A stretch of 64,000 bases of DNA from Mesorhabditis belari. Lineage: Eukaryota > Nematoda > Chromadorea > Rhabditida > Rhabditidae. Under the pieces are notes generated by a model. That model made no database searches, was not told the DNA's origin, and was given only the letters and a program-made list of their open reading frames with translations. Positions 11,250 through 23,300 of the stretch are shown here, piece after piece. The translations under genes and the position numbers were made by a program. Location of the stretch: assembly GCA_958450365.1 (NCBI GenBank), contig CAUEEP010000729.1, positions 640,001 to 704,000 of the forward strand. Reading direction: 5' to 3'. The first letter of the stretch is position 1. Every line of letters begins with the position of its first letter.

Positions 11250-12160
11250 GTTGGTAGCTTTTAGGGGAAATTTGAATAAGATAGCTGAAGGTTTCCTGGT
11301 CAGATTTGTGGTGAATCGGAGAGCAAAAGTCTAGAGCATAAGTGAAATTTATCTTTTATCAAAACAAGTTTTGCCGTTAACAAGAGAAATGTCAATCGGG
11401 AGTGGACACGAGCCATACACTATTCGACGCGGAATTTTGCGCTGATTCCGAAGCTGCTTTCCGTTTTTTCAACGCAGCACTCTTTCAAAAGTCATAAGTG
11501 TGCCAAGTTTTGTATGGAATTTTAAAAATTGTCCCTCGAATTTACGAGCAGATTTCCCAGAGGAGCTCGGCAGGCAGTGGTGGCAGAGTGGTAGTCGGCT
11601 TGAATTCAAGGTAAACCCTCTCGAGTTCGAGTCCACAGTTTCGCCGTTTTAGAGGTAATTGATCTCCATTTCAAATACAAGTCTTTTTCAAAATACTTCT
11701 TGGAAAACTTTACTTTAACGTTGTTTACTTTTAACGATTAACATTAAACAATAATCATTAAAATCTAAAACATCAATGTCTTCGCAACATTGAAATTCGT
11801 GAAATGGGAAATTTTGTGAAATTTCATTCGATACTTGAAACGATGCTTGTTTCAAATTTGATCTTTTACTCTGTGAGGAAGCAAATTATCTCGCTTTTAT
11901 GTCTCGTGCCTGTCGTAGCTGTAGTTAAATTCGAATGCCAAATAGAATGACAAATGCTAAATATGGCTCGTGTCATTTGGCCACAACTCCCGGTTGACAT
12001 ACTCTTGTTAATGACAAAACTTGTTTTGGTAAAAAATGAATTTTCACTTATGCCTTTGCTCTCCGATTCACTACATTTAACAACATCTCACCACAAATTC
12101 AACTAGTCAACCTTCAGCTTCAGCTTCAGCTATCTTATTCAAATTAGCCCACTAAAAGCA
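11250..12160. mobile_element. Foldback with SINE in its loop
   Basis: Arms of about 180 bases: left 11250-11432 (aatttgaataagatagctga, gaatcggagagcaaaa, ttatcaaaacaagttttg); right 11945-12157 is the diverged inverse (caaaacttgttttgg, gctctccgattca, agctatcttattcaaatt). The loop holds the tRNA-related repeat at 11421-11685. Confidence 0.75.
11421..11685 (+). mobile_element. tRNA-related SINE, family shared with 24216
   Basis: Copy of a ~270-base dispersed repeat: ggaattttgcgctgattccg, then agcactctttcaaaagt, then gtggcagagtggtagtcggc (A-box-like) and gagttcgagtccac (B-box-like), ending aattgatctccatttcaaat. The same order of blocks occurs at 24216-24492. The tRNA-like part lies toward the 3' end, unusual for a tRNA-headed SINE. 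Confidence 0.7.
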
Positions 12161-12287
12161 TCCCTTTGAAATGATCAGAAATTCTCATTATCATTTGTCT
12201 TTTCTAAACTTTTCTAAGTGAATTTGCTATAATTCTTTTTGATTATCAGGTGATTACAATTGTGGTTAAAGACTTTTTTTTTTAGAA

Positions 12288-15200
12288 ATGCTCGGCTCGT
12301 TGCTGAAACTGTGGTGGGCAAAAAGGCGACTGGGGAAAGCGCTAAAACGCTTTCAACGATACGATGAGGAGACTTTCCGTGGTTCGTTTTCTTTTAAAAG
12401 TACTTAAAAAAAAAAGGTTACCTATACACTTTTTACTTAAGCTACCTATAAGCTACCTATAAGCTACCTATAAGCTACCTATATACCTTTTTGTGTTTCA
12501 CAAACTAGGTGCTAAGGTAATTTGGGGGAGGGAAGCACGATTTTTTTTTCCCCAATTCCACTTTTTTTAGAGTAATTTTATGCGTAGAATCCGAATTTCG
12601 ACATCGCAGAATGGGAAAATGAATTTTAACCCCCCAAAAAGCCCCACAAACTTTATAGTTTAAAAAGTAATTCCAGAAAAAGGCAATTCCAAGGCTTGTA
12701 AATTAAATTTACTAGTAAAATTTACTGATACTTCAAATTTTAGTGAAATTCCGACGGCGCTTTTCGAAAATCTACCCACGGTGGAGGAAGAATTTCGAAC
12801 CGCGAAACTTTTACGATCGAATTTTTGTCGGAGGAACGAAGTGAGCGTTTGGATCTTTTCTAAATAATCTAGATACGATAATAACCTAGCTATCTAGTTA
12901 TCTAGAACCTAGTTATCTAGCTAAAATGTCGTTTTTGAAATCTCTTTTTTCAGAGAGAACAACGTGCTCGTCGCCATTCTCCACTTCGCACTTTTCCAAG
13001 CGTTCGGCATCATCTTCTACTTCACATTCGCGTTTAAACTCGCGCAACGGCCGGATAGGTACTGTAGTTTTAAAGGGGGAAATGTGTATTAGAAAGTAAA
13101 AAAAAGAGTAAAGACCAAGACCGATTCAATGTTTTAAAATGTTTAGAAGTGGCATTTACACAGGACTCACTATTGGGCTTTTCTCCGGAATTGCGCTCTA
13201 CTTTCAAGACATTATGAAAGTAAATTTTTTTGAGATAAACTTGTTAATTTACAATTTAGATTGTCGTAATCATTGTTTGGAGATTATTGGCTGGCAAGAC
13301 GCGCACATTGATTTTATTTCTCATTGTCAGCCTGTCAATCGAAGTTTGTCTCGTTTATACTTTTAATATGTTGTTTTCTTGTTTTCAGCACAATCTTGGA
13401 AATTTGACCGAGAATATACAAGTGAGTTATGATCTTTTTACGCTTATAGAAGCTTTAGGAAGTTTTCGAAGGAACTGCTTGTGCACAAGAAGAATTTGCG
13501 AAGATTCGACAAAAAGTGGCACACAAGGCTGATGATATTTTTTCGATGGTTGGTTTTAAATTAAGTTTGTTTGCTAATAATGCAAAAATTTGTTTAGATT
13601 AACAAAATTCTTTGATTTGGCGCTAGTTTTATTGTAATTTTTTTAAATTTTAGCTCGAAAATCCGGATCTGATTAGAACGTGGAAAATGATAATGAGTGG
13701 TTTTGAAGTGATCGGTAGAAAAGTTCGCGACGGATATCGAGTATTGCAAAAGTGGGGCACTAATATTAACGTTTGAACGCGTTTGAACTTAGCGTTGCAA
13801 GCTGGCGTTTGAACTTAGCGAGATTTAAATTGCAAATAAGAATAATCCATTATTTAGCTTTGCCGATACAACGTCAAGAATGTTCTCATCGTTGAACGAA
13901 GTCACCGAGAAATGCAATCGATTTTTCGCGGGCCCCACTCGAAAGGTTAATTCTGTTGATGGTAGCACATTCTGTTGATCTTGTATTTAGTGTATGGATG
14001 TGATGCACGACCTCTACGAGACTTGTCACGATTGGGATCCTTTCAACACCGGCATCTGTCATAGCACGAGACATCTATTCTTGGTTTTGTTTTATTCTTT
14101 AGTTTTTGTTGATTTAGATTTAGCTTTGTGATATCGGCACTCATATCAGCGACACGTTTTGCCGCTTTCCGGAACATCTCAAAAGTAAGTGATCACTTTT
14201 TGATCTGTGAAGAGATCTTTGAGCCTTTTATGAATCACTTTTGTAATATTTTAAATCTTACTACTTTTTAGCTTGGGTCATCGATGGCGCGTTGGGGGCG
14301 ATGTTAGAAATGGCGAAAGTCGGGGTGAAGAAATTATCCGAATCGAAATGGTATCATTGGACAATTTATGTAAGTTTTTAAAGACTTGAATGAGAAAGGG
14401 GGTAGACTAGTTTCCGCAACTTTTTTTTGCACAACAGGGTCATTTCCGCAACTGGGTCGTTTGCGCAACTCGCCATAACTTTCTTCTAAGTGGGCTAATC
14501 TTTATGATTTTGGTCTCAATAAGTGCAACAAAATGAAATCAAAATCATAAAGATTAGCCCACTTAGAAGAAAGTTATGGTGAGTTGCGCAAAAAAAAGTT
14601 GCGGAAACTAGCCTACCCCAGAAAGAGAAATGTTTATACCTAAAATTTTAAAGAGAAATGCTTTTGAAATCGGCTTTTCTTTAGGTGGTTGACAGTGTGA
14701 CGAACATTCCAAATATTCGCCTCAAACTTTACCTCGAACAACAAGATGGATCCGGAGTTATGGTATTTGCTAAACAAGCAAAGTCTGTTGTTAACGCACA
14801 TTCCTTGGAAAAAAATACTTCAGAAGCCAAATCAGGGATAACATCCACTTAGAGATTAGCCTTTACATTACGATTTTGCGAAAAACATTGACGTAAGTTT
14901 GCTCCGGTAAAGTTTTATACTTAAAATGTTTTATTTTCAGACTTCTACACTACATTATGTGGTTCGTACTTGTGATTCACATTGGAATAGTTTGGTTTTT
15001 GGTATCAATTTTTAACTAAACTTTGATTTAGTCAATAAAATGCATTCTGTTTTATCACACCCGAAACGGTAGCCAGAATCGGTACATCACAAAAGAGGTA
15101 GAAGTTGTAAAGTTTGGTTCAATTAATTTTTTTGAGTTTAGTTACAAGAGATTGATCGATTGCAAAAATTAGACGGACAAGGCACGATTTTTCCTTTAGT

Positions 15201-17408
15201 TGGAGAGGAGAAGAAAAAGGTGAGCCCGTTTTTTTTTTTCAAGAGTTTAGCTCAAATTCAAGAATAGCTTCAAGAATAACAAGAATGATTATAAATTATT
15301 GTGAATTGTATCTTTTTAGTACATGAAACTCTCTTCAACTCGGACAACTCTTTGGGAAAGCACAAAACGACTCTTTTACATGGTAATCACCATTATTTAT
15401 GGGTAAGTTTTTGTGGTAATATAGAATATATTAGCTTTTAATATAGACTCGAATTAGCTTTTAATATAGACTTTGTGTTAGTTCTTTTCATTGCAATATT
15501 GCCTAAAAACTGTGGGTGCCTTTTTTTCTTATTCTTGAGGTTCATTTGAACATCATTTGAACAAGGATACATAATCTACTGCTTTCAGGTTCGTGCCATT
15601 GATCTTCATTCTAATAGACGCGGGAATTTACGCACTTTGCTCACTTATCTACTGGACGATGCAAAACACGAAACTCCACATACCCGACCATTATGAGATG
15701 AAGGTAACATTTAAGAGTGCTATATTATGATTATTGTGAAGCTGAACAATCGTAACGATCATTTTGTCTTTGGTAACAATTCTCGCAATAACCTTCTTTC
15801 TTTAGGCTGTAACGGACAGTCATACTTCCACATTGCCAATCACCACCTCTACGCCTAACATTACCTCACCATCACCGATCAACTCGAGCAGTACCTGGTC
15901 AACTACTCCAATCGATTCTACATCAAGTGAAGCCTTTTCCGAAACCACGACATCATCTCTATCGCAAAAAGATCTCGGCAGCATGATTGCGAATCTCTTC
16001 AAGGAGTTGCTCGACATCTTCTCGCCAGTTCACGATGCAATTAGTGGAAAGGACAATGCGTAAGTTTAGGCTTAGTTTAGTTAGTTAGTTTAGTTTCGCC
16101 ATAATAGTTTAGCCATAGCTTAGTTTAGTTTAGCCATAATTAGGTTTTAAAAAGCTACTCTCTCCAAAAAGTATCTTTTTAAAACCTTAGAGTCTTTTTT
16201 TACTTTTAGAGATTTCCAAATTAGAGGGCGGGCTTATTTTTTTTTCTAGATGGCGTGAGTGCTTCAGTGAGCCGAGTGTACCGAATTACGATTTAAATTG
16301 GGGACTTTTCATCATCTGGATTCTGTCGTTTGTGCTCGCCTATTGGCAGGTTGGAAAAGTTTTAATGGTGGTTATGTTTATCATCCGCATTGTGCCCATG
16401 AGATCTTCTTTAAAAAGAGCGTTTCAGGTGTATTTGTTGAGACAATGGCTTCAATGGGCTCGTTGCTTTTGGCCGAAACGGGCACACGTGCACGGCCTTC
16501 ATCTCTACAATCAAATTCTTGAGGAGCGCTATCGAATCCCGAAATCGATTGCCCCAAAACAAACGGTAATTGTTATTGTCATGTTTTAATTTGAAAAATT
16601 ATCAAACCTGCGCCGCTATCCTATTTATTGATTTACCTTTAGAGTATTCTTGCGAAAGCTCAATTAAATGGTCACGATGCCCTCGTTCGTCGCGGATTAC
16701 ATGTACAAGGGAAAACCGTTGGACAATGCACAAAATGTAACAGGAAAAAGCTTCATGTTAGAGACAAAACGTGGGTTTTTTTAAAGTTGACTTATTTATT
16801 AACATTACTTCTCAGGAATTGCCATCTTTGCCCTGGATGCGGTTGCTTTTATTGTGGCGATTGCCATTACTTTTCGGTTCGTTTTCTCGTTTAGCAATGT
16901 TTCTACTTTTCAGAGTGCTTGTATGAGATGTAAGGCACAATTTCACAAATTCCAAGGAATTACGCTGCATTTTGAACCGGATTCTGACGATTTTGAAGAA
17001 ACCCTTGAAAGTTGGTTCTAACTGTACATTCATTCTTTTGTCAAACTTACTAACTTAAAGTTTATATTTTTTTAGATGTGGTGAATATTTCGGTGACTGG
17101 AACCTCAGCAACTATAAATATAGACACGAGCAGCACTGGAAACGAGCCAGGTATCATTTTGTGATCACAAATGTAAAGAAGCTAGCTAGAAAAAGCGCTA
17201 GGGGTCGAGAAGACGCAATCTGATGAATTACCACAACAACCACAACACGACACACCAAAAGAGGTAAAGAAAATTTGTTCAATTTGCCTTCATCTTTTCC
17301 AGGTCTTGAAAACGAAGTCTTAGCACATGATGAAAAGGTAACACTAACTAATTGACTCCTCAAAACTTTGTTTTATAGATGAAGACACCCAAAAACGACT
17401 CGAAATGA
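12288..17408 (+). CDS. SPE-42/SPE-49-like DC-STAMP protein with C4C4 RING
   Basis: Multi-pass membrane protein of the DC-STAMP family. Relatives (SPE-42 and SPE-49 in worms, Sneaky in fly, DCST1/2 in vertebrates) act in sperm at fertilisation. About 22 exons; the start ATG lies two bases after ttttttttttag, a likely spliced-leader acceptor. N-terminal hydrophobic helices (NNVLVAILHFALFQAFG, YTGLTIGLFSGIALYF, TLILFLIVSLSIEVCLVY), a Cys-rich lumenal part (CMDVMHDLYETCHDW, LCDIGTHISDTFCRFPEHLK), later helices (MWFVLVIHIGIVWFL, GLFIIWILSFVLAYW), then the C-terminal RING: CTKC, CHLCPGCGCFYCGDCH, CMRC. A Ser/Thr-rich loop of about 50 residues follows HIPDHYEMK. Several exon ends, and a possible extra exon at 17202-17262, are uncertain. 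An AATAAA lies 40 bases after the stop. The gene runs tail-to-tail with the next one. Confidence 0.85.
14399..14622. mobile_element. Foldback in a SPE-42-like intron
   Basis: Near-perfect palindrome inside the intron 14370-14684: ggggtagactagtttccgca then actttttttt and gcaactcgccataactttct, inverted to aaaaaaaagttgcggaaact and agcctacccc. It resembles the 9047/10088 family in style (T-run, gcgcaac blocks) but not in sequence. Confidence 0.85.
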
Positions 17409-17525
17409 ATTAATGAATTTTAATTAAGTTATACTGTGCTCTAAAGTTTAATAAATGGTTGAATGGTCTGAAGAATTTATAAAAACGCGCACAATATACA
17501 CACAATGCTGAGACGATCAATTGAA

Positions 17526-18569
17526 TTATGATTTAACTTCGCGGTCTTCCGCGGAGAGGAAATGAGGAATTTGTTCAAGTATTTTGTTGCTGAGCGGAAT
17601 TTCTCGGTGCGGCTCTTTGAATATCATTGGTACCTAGAAAAAGAAGTTGAGTACTGAAAGCTGGGACTGAACCAACCTCAATTTGTGACTCTAACAATTC
17701 ATCTATTGAGCGATTGGTTCTCCGATTGCAAGCGGTGAGGATACGTTGTAAATTCCGAAATCTTTTCATCTAAATAGATCCAGGTTTTAAAGAAAACAGA
17801 CAACTCAAACCTGATCCGCTGTATTTTCTTTCGAATTGATGGCTTGATACAAAGCATCGAGCTAAAGTATTTGTGATTTATATGAAGTTCAACTAAAGCA
17901 CTTACCGCTTGCTCTGAAATACATTGATTTTCACTCATGTAGACCTCCTCTTCTTCGTTTAGCACGTCTTCAAGCAAATCGATGGCATAATCAACGCGTC
18001 CTTGCTTTATTTCAAACATTATCTAAATATTATTGTAAATAAAAGATTTAAGGAATTACTAATACCTGTAAACTTCGACGGATCACTGTTGGACAATATT
18101 TGGTTTTGGGTAGAAATTTCTCAGCCTCTTTTAAACGATTCTAAATAAGTCGAACTTCGATATAACGAACCTCAAGGGACGACCGAAAAGTTCGTTATAT
18201 CGAAGGTCATTTTAAGGTAAAACCCTTTATTGGGACCAAAAATAGGGTTCGTTATATCGAAGTTCGACTATTCGATTACTACACAAGGATATACCAGTTT
18301 CAATCCTAGTGCAACAGTGTAAGCGGCGGCTCGACTTGCTAACTCATCAGCATCTTTTTGCTGTTTCATTATCGTATGCATTGTTTTCAACGAAGCAACA
18401 TCACCCTAAAAGAATCAAAGAAACAATAAATCCTTTTTCTCATCCTACAAACCTTAGCGTACAAATTCTTGACAACGCGCAGCTCTCTAACCGCTCGCCG
18501 ATGCGTGGGCACAATAGTTGAAGACGAAGCAACGACTTCGGCAGAATAACGACAAATCGAAAGACGCAT
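17526..18569 (-). CDS. Unrecognised ~220-residue helical protein
   Basis: Seven minus-strand exons join in phase: 18453-18569 (start MRLSICRYSAEVVASS), then segments containing KQQKDADELASRAAAYTVAL, NRLKEAEKFLPKTKYCPTV, EIKQGRVDYAIDLLEDVLN, LDALYQAINSKENTADQ, FRNLQRILTACNRRTNRS, and a last exon ending FLSAEDREVKS. The arginine-rich N-terminus without early acidic residues suggests mitochondrial import. The A-L-L spacing of the helices recalls TPR/PPR-type repeats, but I cannot name the family. The start is 174 bases below the rpl-17 stop in the same orientation, so it could be the downstream gene of an rpl-17 operon; no clear U-rich spliced-leader site is visible between them. An intron contains the MITE at 18148-18269. 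Confidence 0.7.
18148..18269. mobile_element. Small MITE, AGTCGAACTTCGATATAACG ends
   Basis: Ends agtcgaacttcgatataacg and the inverse cgttatatcgaagttcgact surround ~75 bases that contain a third gttatatcga block. It lies in an intron of the 17526-18569 gene; its right-arm-derived end sits within a few bases of the next exon's acceptor (read on the minus strand: cgacttatttag). Confidence 0.85.
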
Positions 18570-18742
18570 TCTACGATAAACAACTGTTTGTTCGCTTGTT
18601 TTTCATGGTACGGCCAGCTTTAATCATGAACCACGGAATCGAAACCGTCGAGTTATGTGATTTGTTCAGCAACATCGTGATTCCAAGCAGATTCGTATGA
18701 TATACAAGTGTCAGAACAATTTATAACAATTAAAAAAACAAA

Positions 18743-19876
18743 TTATTGGTTGCCGCCCATTTGCATCAATTGACGTCTTTGCTTCTTTTTCGATTCTTTC
18801 TTGACGCGAGTGACTCCATCGGTGGGCTTGGAAACGACATCTTCCTTCTCGGTAAGAATCACTTCAATGTGGCAGGGCGACGACATGAAAGCTAAAAAAA
18901 ATGGATTTTTACGGAGGCACCAAGTTTGTAAGAGCCATTTTCATTGCCATTATTAATTTAATCTTTATCTAGAGGCAGTAAAGATCCCCTTCCACATTAC
19001 AAGCCTTCTGTCCTATTTAAAAAGTTAGTTGTGTTGCAATAAAGTTTAACCTCAATTCAAAGAGGCCAATTAAATGCTCAAAGATAGCCTTTAGTTAGTC
19101 AAGAGGTTTTAGAAAAAAGTCAAACTCACGATTGATTCGGCCGTGAGCGCGGTATGTTCGTCTGCGCATCTTGGCTGCTCGTTGGACTTGGATGTGCTCG
19201 ATGACCAAATGATCAGTGTCCAATCCCTTGTAGTCGGCGTTGCTTTCGGCATTTCTAAAACGAACAAATTAATTTACAAAGCACATAGCTGTTGGGCTTT
19301 TTCAAAGTTATTTTTTTCCTTTTGTCTCAGCCTCCATTGAATCCTAATCTTTTTGTTTCACAGAAAATGTTAAATTATACAGAAAGTCAAAGCATTTATA
19401 AGTCACAATACGACTCGCATAATTCTCTTTAGATTTGCTCTTTAGAAGTCCTGAAAGGGTAACATTAAACAAATCATTCTTAACGACCTCGATCATAATT
19501 TAGCATCCAAACACCTTGCGAACAAAGAAAAATCTTCTACGACAATCAAATCTATCTTAAAAAGAGAATCAAAAAGTTCTCACCTAAGAAGTTGGAGAAT
19601 GAATTCGCACGATTTCACTGGCCATCGTCCTTGGGTGACGCCGAAAACTTTGGCTTGGGCCTTTCTTCCGATGCAGTGGTTGAAATGGCGGAATGGAATG
19701 ATCTCCTTCTTTTCTTGCACATTCTGGAGGTATCGTTGAGCACGCTTGAGTGGCATGTGACGGATAGCCATCGCAACCTCATGGGTGTTCTTGAAATGCA
19801 CTCGGAGATCCGAACCACGAGCCTTGCATGACTTCGTGTTATTCTCGGGATTCGCGGTGTAATGAACTCGCACCAT
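18743..19876 (-). CDS. rpl-17: 60S ribosomal protein L17 (uL22)
   Basis: Component of the large subunit lining the peptide exit tunnel. Exons 19584-19876, 19130-19254 and 18743-18891 give 188 residues, normal for eukaryotic L17. Diagnostic stretches: start [20 protein letters not shown], then [103 protein letters not shown], and a Lys-rich tail. The ATG follows an acceptor-like gatttcag by six bases, consistent with trans-splicing. It is divergent from the zinc-finger gene with 471 bases between the start codons. Confidence 0.97.
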
Positions 19877-20347
19877 TTTACCCTGAAATCAAGAAAGATT
19901 AGTCTGAACGTGAATCCACGTTAAAGAAACAAGAAAACGAAATAGAAAAAGCTCGTAAAAATTCGACAAATGAAAGATTTCAAGGGATTCTCGTCGGATT
20001 TTAGGGAACAATTTACAAAATTCTTGCAAAAGTGGCAAAACTTTTATTTAAAACAACAAACAATGCCAGTTTTAGACGGATTTTAAAATTTAACAAGGCG
20101 CAAAGAAGGGACAAATTCCTTTTAAAACACTGAAAAAGAAAATTTCGGCAAAGAAGATTTTCCCGACAAAAAAGTACCGTAGCCAAAGGCGTTTCAGGAG
20201 ATTAACTGAATAGCTGGCACAACGTCAAGCGTAGTTTGTATTTAAGTGTAACCGATTACTTTATTTTTTGTTGTTATCGAAAGTAATCAAATCAAAAGTT
20301 TTCCGGGACTAAAGTTGGATAAATCATTATTTTTGAAATTTCACGAA
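19877..20347. promoter_or_regulatory. Divergent promoter region, rpl-17 / zinc-finger gene
   Basis: The two start codons point away from each other across this AT-rich stretch, so both promoters must lie here or in 5' introns. I see no unambiguous TATA box or repeat element. An acceptor-like ctgaaatc (gatttcag on the minus strand) at about 19883-19890 marks the rpl-17 leader. Confidence 0.5.
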
Positions 20348-23300
20348 ATGAAACCACTTCTGCTAATCGACGAAGATTCAAATGATGAAGAGTCGGTCGA
20401 CTATCAACCACAGAATAACGAATTTACCGCGATTTCCGCATTAAATTGGCGTAATTTGGACGAAGTGCCGGTTCAGGTATAAAAAGCTATTAAAATTTCG
20501 TGAAATTCGACTTTAGGAGCCGTTTTTGTGTGTGGATCCTTTGAGCGAGCTTATTCCGGAAGATGTTCCCAGCACCAGCTCACACTTTATTCCGAAGAAC
20601 ACTGTGGTAAATGAAACGGGACTTTTTGTAAGAAGAAGATTTAGGATCCAAGTATTGATATTGTTTTCTGTATGCAGTGCGACTTATCGATTGATCCTTC
20701 ATCCTCATTGATTGGGATGGAAAGCCCTCATTTGGCGAGCTGTTCGATGAAAAAAGAGCTCAGGTTTGTCTCTTTGTTCTCTTCTTATTTCAAAAGTTCT
20801 ATACTTTCAGTTGTGAACTCTGCGGTGCGCAGTACAACAAAGCGATGAATCTACGAGTGCATTTGTTACTGGAACATGGGAATCGAGTGGAACAAAATGG
20901 TTTGTTGTTGCTTGGAAAATCGGTTCATGTATAGTTTAGGTGACTTTAAAGTTTCATTTTAAGTAACTTTTGATGGTTCATGTATAGTTTAGGTGACTTT
21001 AAAGTTTCATTTTAAGTGACTTTTGAAAGTTTAAGTGACTTTTGAATGAACAGTCAAGCTTCAAAGGTTTATAACTTTCCTTAGAAATAACATTTGCATT
21101 TACTTTTTAAATATTTTAATAGAAAGAAAATTTCTGCCTTTCAAATGAGCCCAAAAAGAATTCAATTGGAATGACCGATCTTAAGAAAATCAAATAGCTT
21201 CCACCGTTCGTGGGATTCTGCTGATTCTGCTTTGATTTCCTCAGGATTGATCTTTCCAATTTAGGTCTATTAGGGCTCGTTCGAAAGCCAAACATTTTTT
21301 CTCTTAAAATATATAAAATGTAAATGAAAATGTTGTCTCTGTAAAAAGTTATAAAGCTTTAAAGTTTGGTTGTCCATTAAAAAGCCACCTAAACGATGTA
21401 AGAGTCGAAAATCTCCAACAATCAGACGAATCAAATTTCAGATTCCAAATTCGCATGTGAGATCTGCAATCGAGCGTTCACTCGTTCGAAAGCGCTTCAA
21501 TCACACATTGAGAAACACTCAATAAGCGATGAATTACAATGCACGAGATGCCGAACCATGTTTACTTTTAAGGTATCATTGCAGGAGGCAATTTTAGCAC
21601 TCAAAAATTTACAGGCCGAACTGAATCGACATCTACGATGGAGTGATTGCGCTGCGGAAGTCATCGAGAATCAGGTCCGTCGAATATCAATATTTCTTGC
21701 ACTTTATTATTTCATCCACACAAAGTTGCTTATATAATCAACTTTACAGTTAGTTTTTTGCCCGCATTGTTCGGCGACGATTCCCTTTGGCGAGCGAGAG
21801 ATTCACGCGCGACAACACACAATATTACGGTAAGTCTTATGAGTTTAAAGATAATTTTTATTGAAAATATTTAGTCGTCTCTCCAAAAAACCCACTCCTT
21901 CACTTCCTTTACCAGAAAGTTTCACAAAGGATCGCCCGCATTTATGCACGATTTGCGATAAACGTTTCAAAAGGCCAGCTGAATTGAAACGGCATCTCAA
22001 TAAGCACTCTGGTAAGTGAAAATCTCATTCAGGAATTTAGATTGGGTTCAGAATTGGGGGAATGTGGCTGGGTTACGGGTTACGGTAATCGGGGCACGCT
22101 TTAGACCGGTAACCGTTGAGCTACAGTAATCGGGCAAGCTTTAGAGCGATCTAATAGTAAGTGTTCGGCAAAAAGTTGCTACATATTTTAGTGGAAGAGT
22201 ATCGAAATACCCAAAACATCGAAAACTCATAAAATTCAGGCGAGAAGAGCTTCACCTGTGAGCAATGTGAACGAGCGTACACCCACGAGCGGGGTCTGCT
22301 TTCCCATGTGCAACGTGATCATAATATGAAGCGATACAATTGTCCGATCTGTGGAGTGCCTTTTAAGAGCGTTTGTCGAGTACTGTAGATTGAAATAGGA
22401 ATTTTTCAGGCTCAAAGCATGCAGCGACACGCGAAAGCCGTTCACCCATTGGGGCAAAGTCAGGAGCGGCGAGAGAGTTACACGTGTGATGTGAGTGAGT
22501 TTGGATTAAGAGGGATTTTATAGCTACAGTAAGGCTTGTCTACAATAAGCCTTGTCTACAGTAAGCCTTGTCTACAGTAAGCCTTGTACTTACTGTACAA
22601 TTCTCAACTTTTAGATTTGTCACTGCAGTTTTGGCAACATCGGAGCTCTTTCCGTTCACCTTAAACATCAACACGATATGAGTAAGTGTAAAATAAATCA
22701 TTTAAAAAAGTTAAATGAAAATTTTGCAGCTCTACCCGAGCACATGCGAAAGGTTTACGTGTGTCCTTTCTGTGAGAAGACTTTTCGAAAGAATAGGGAT
22801 TGCATTGTAAGTTTAAAATTCATAAAACTAGCGGTGGGATTACGGTAGTAGGATTACGATAGTTTATGAAAATAGATGCCTTTTAGAAGTTTACCTATTC
22901 TTATATCTTTTTATGCAAGTTTTCTAGGATCACATCCATTCACATACCCTAGAGAAACGGCATCGTTGCAAGCGTTGCGGGAAGAAGTTCAGCTCGAGAA
23001 ACGGGTTGAAGGTGAGAATTTTATATGATAAGTAAATTAAATAGATACGCAACGCATATGCAAATCTAGGTTCATATGGAGATCCACTTGCGACAAGATG
23101 TCGCCGATCCAACCCTGGCCATGCATCGCTGTGGAGACTGCTTCAAATTGGTTCGTTCAACTGGTGTACTTCTGTAAAAGCAGAAACACACCCTTTCTGA
23201 TGCACTGATTACTTAACTTTTTACGAATCAATCAAATTTTAGTTGTCCTCAGCTGACGCTCTTCGCCGTCACCGCGCCATCCACCAAATCTATCAGTGTT

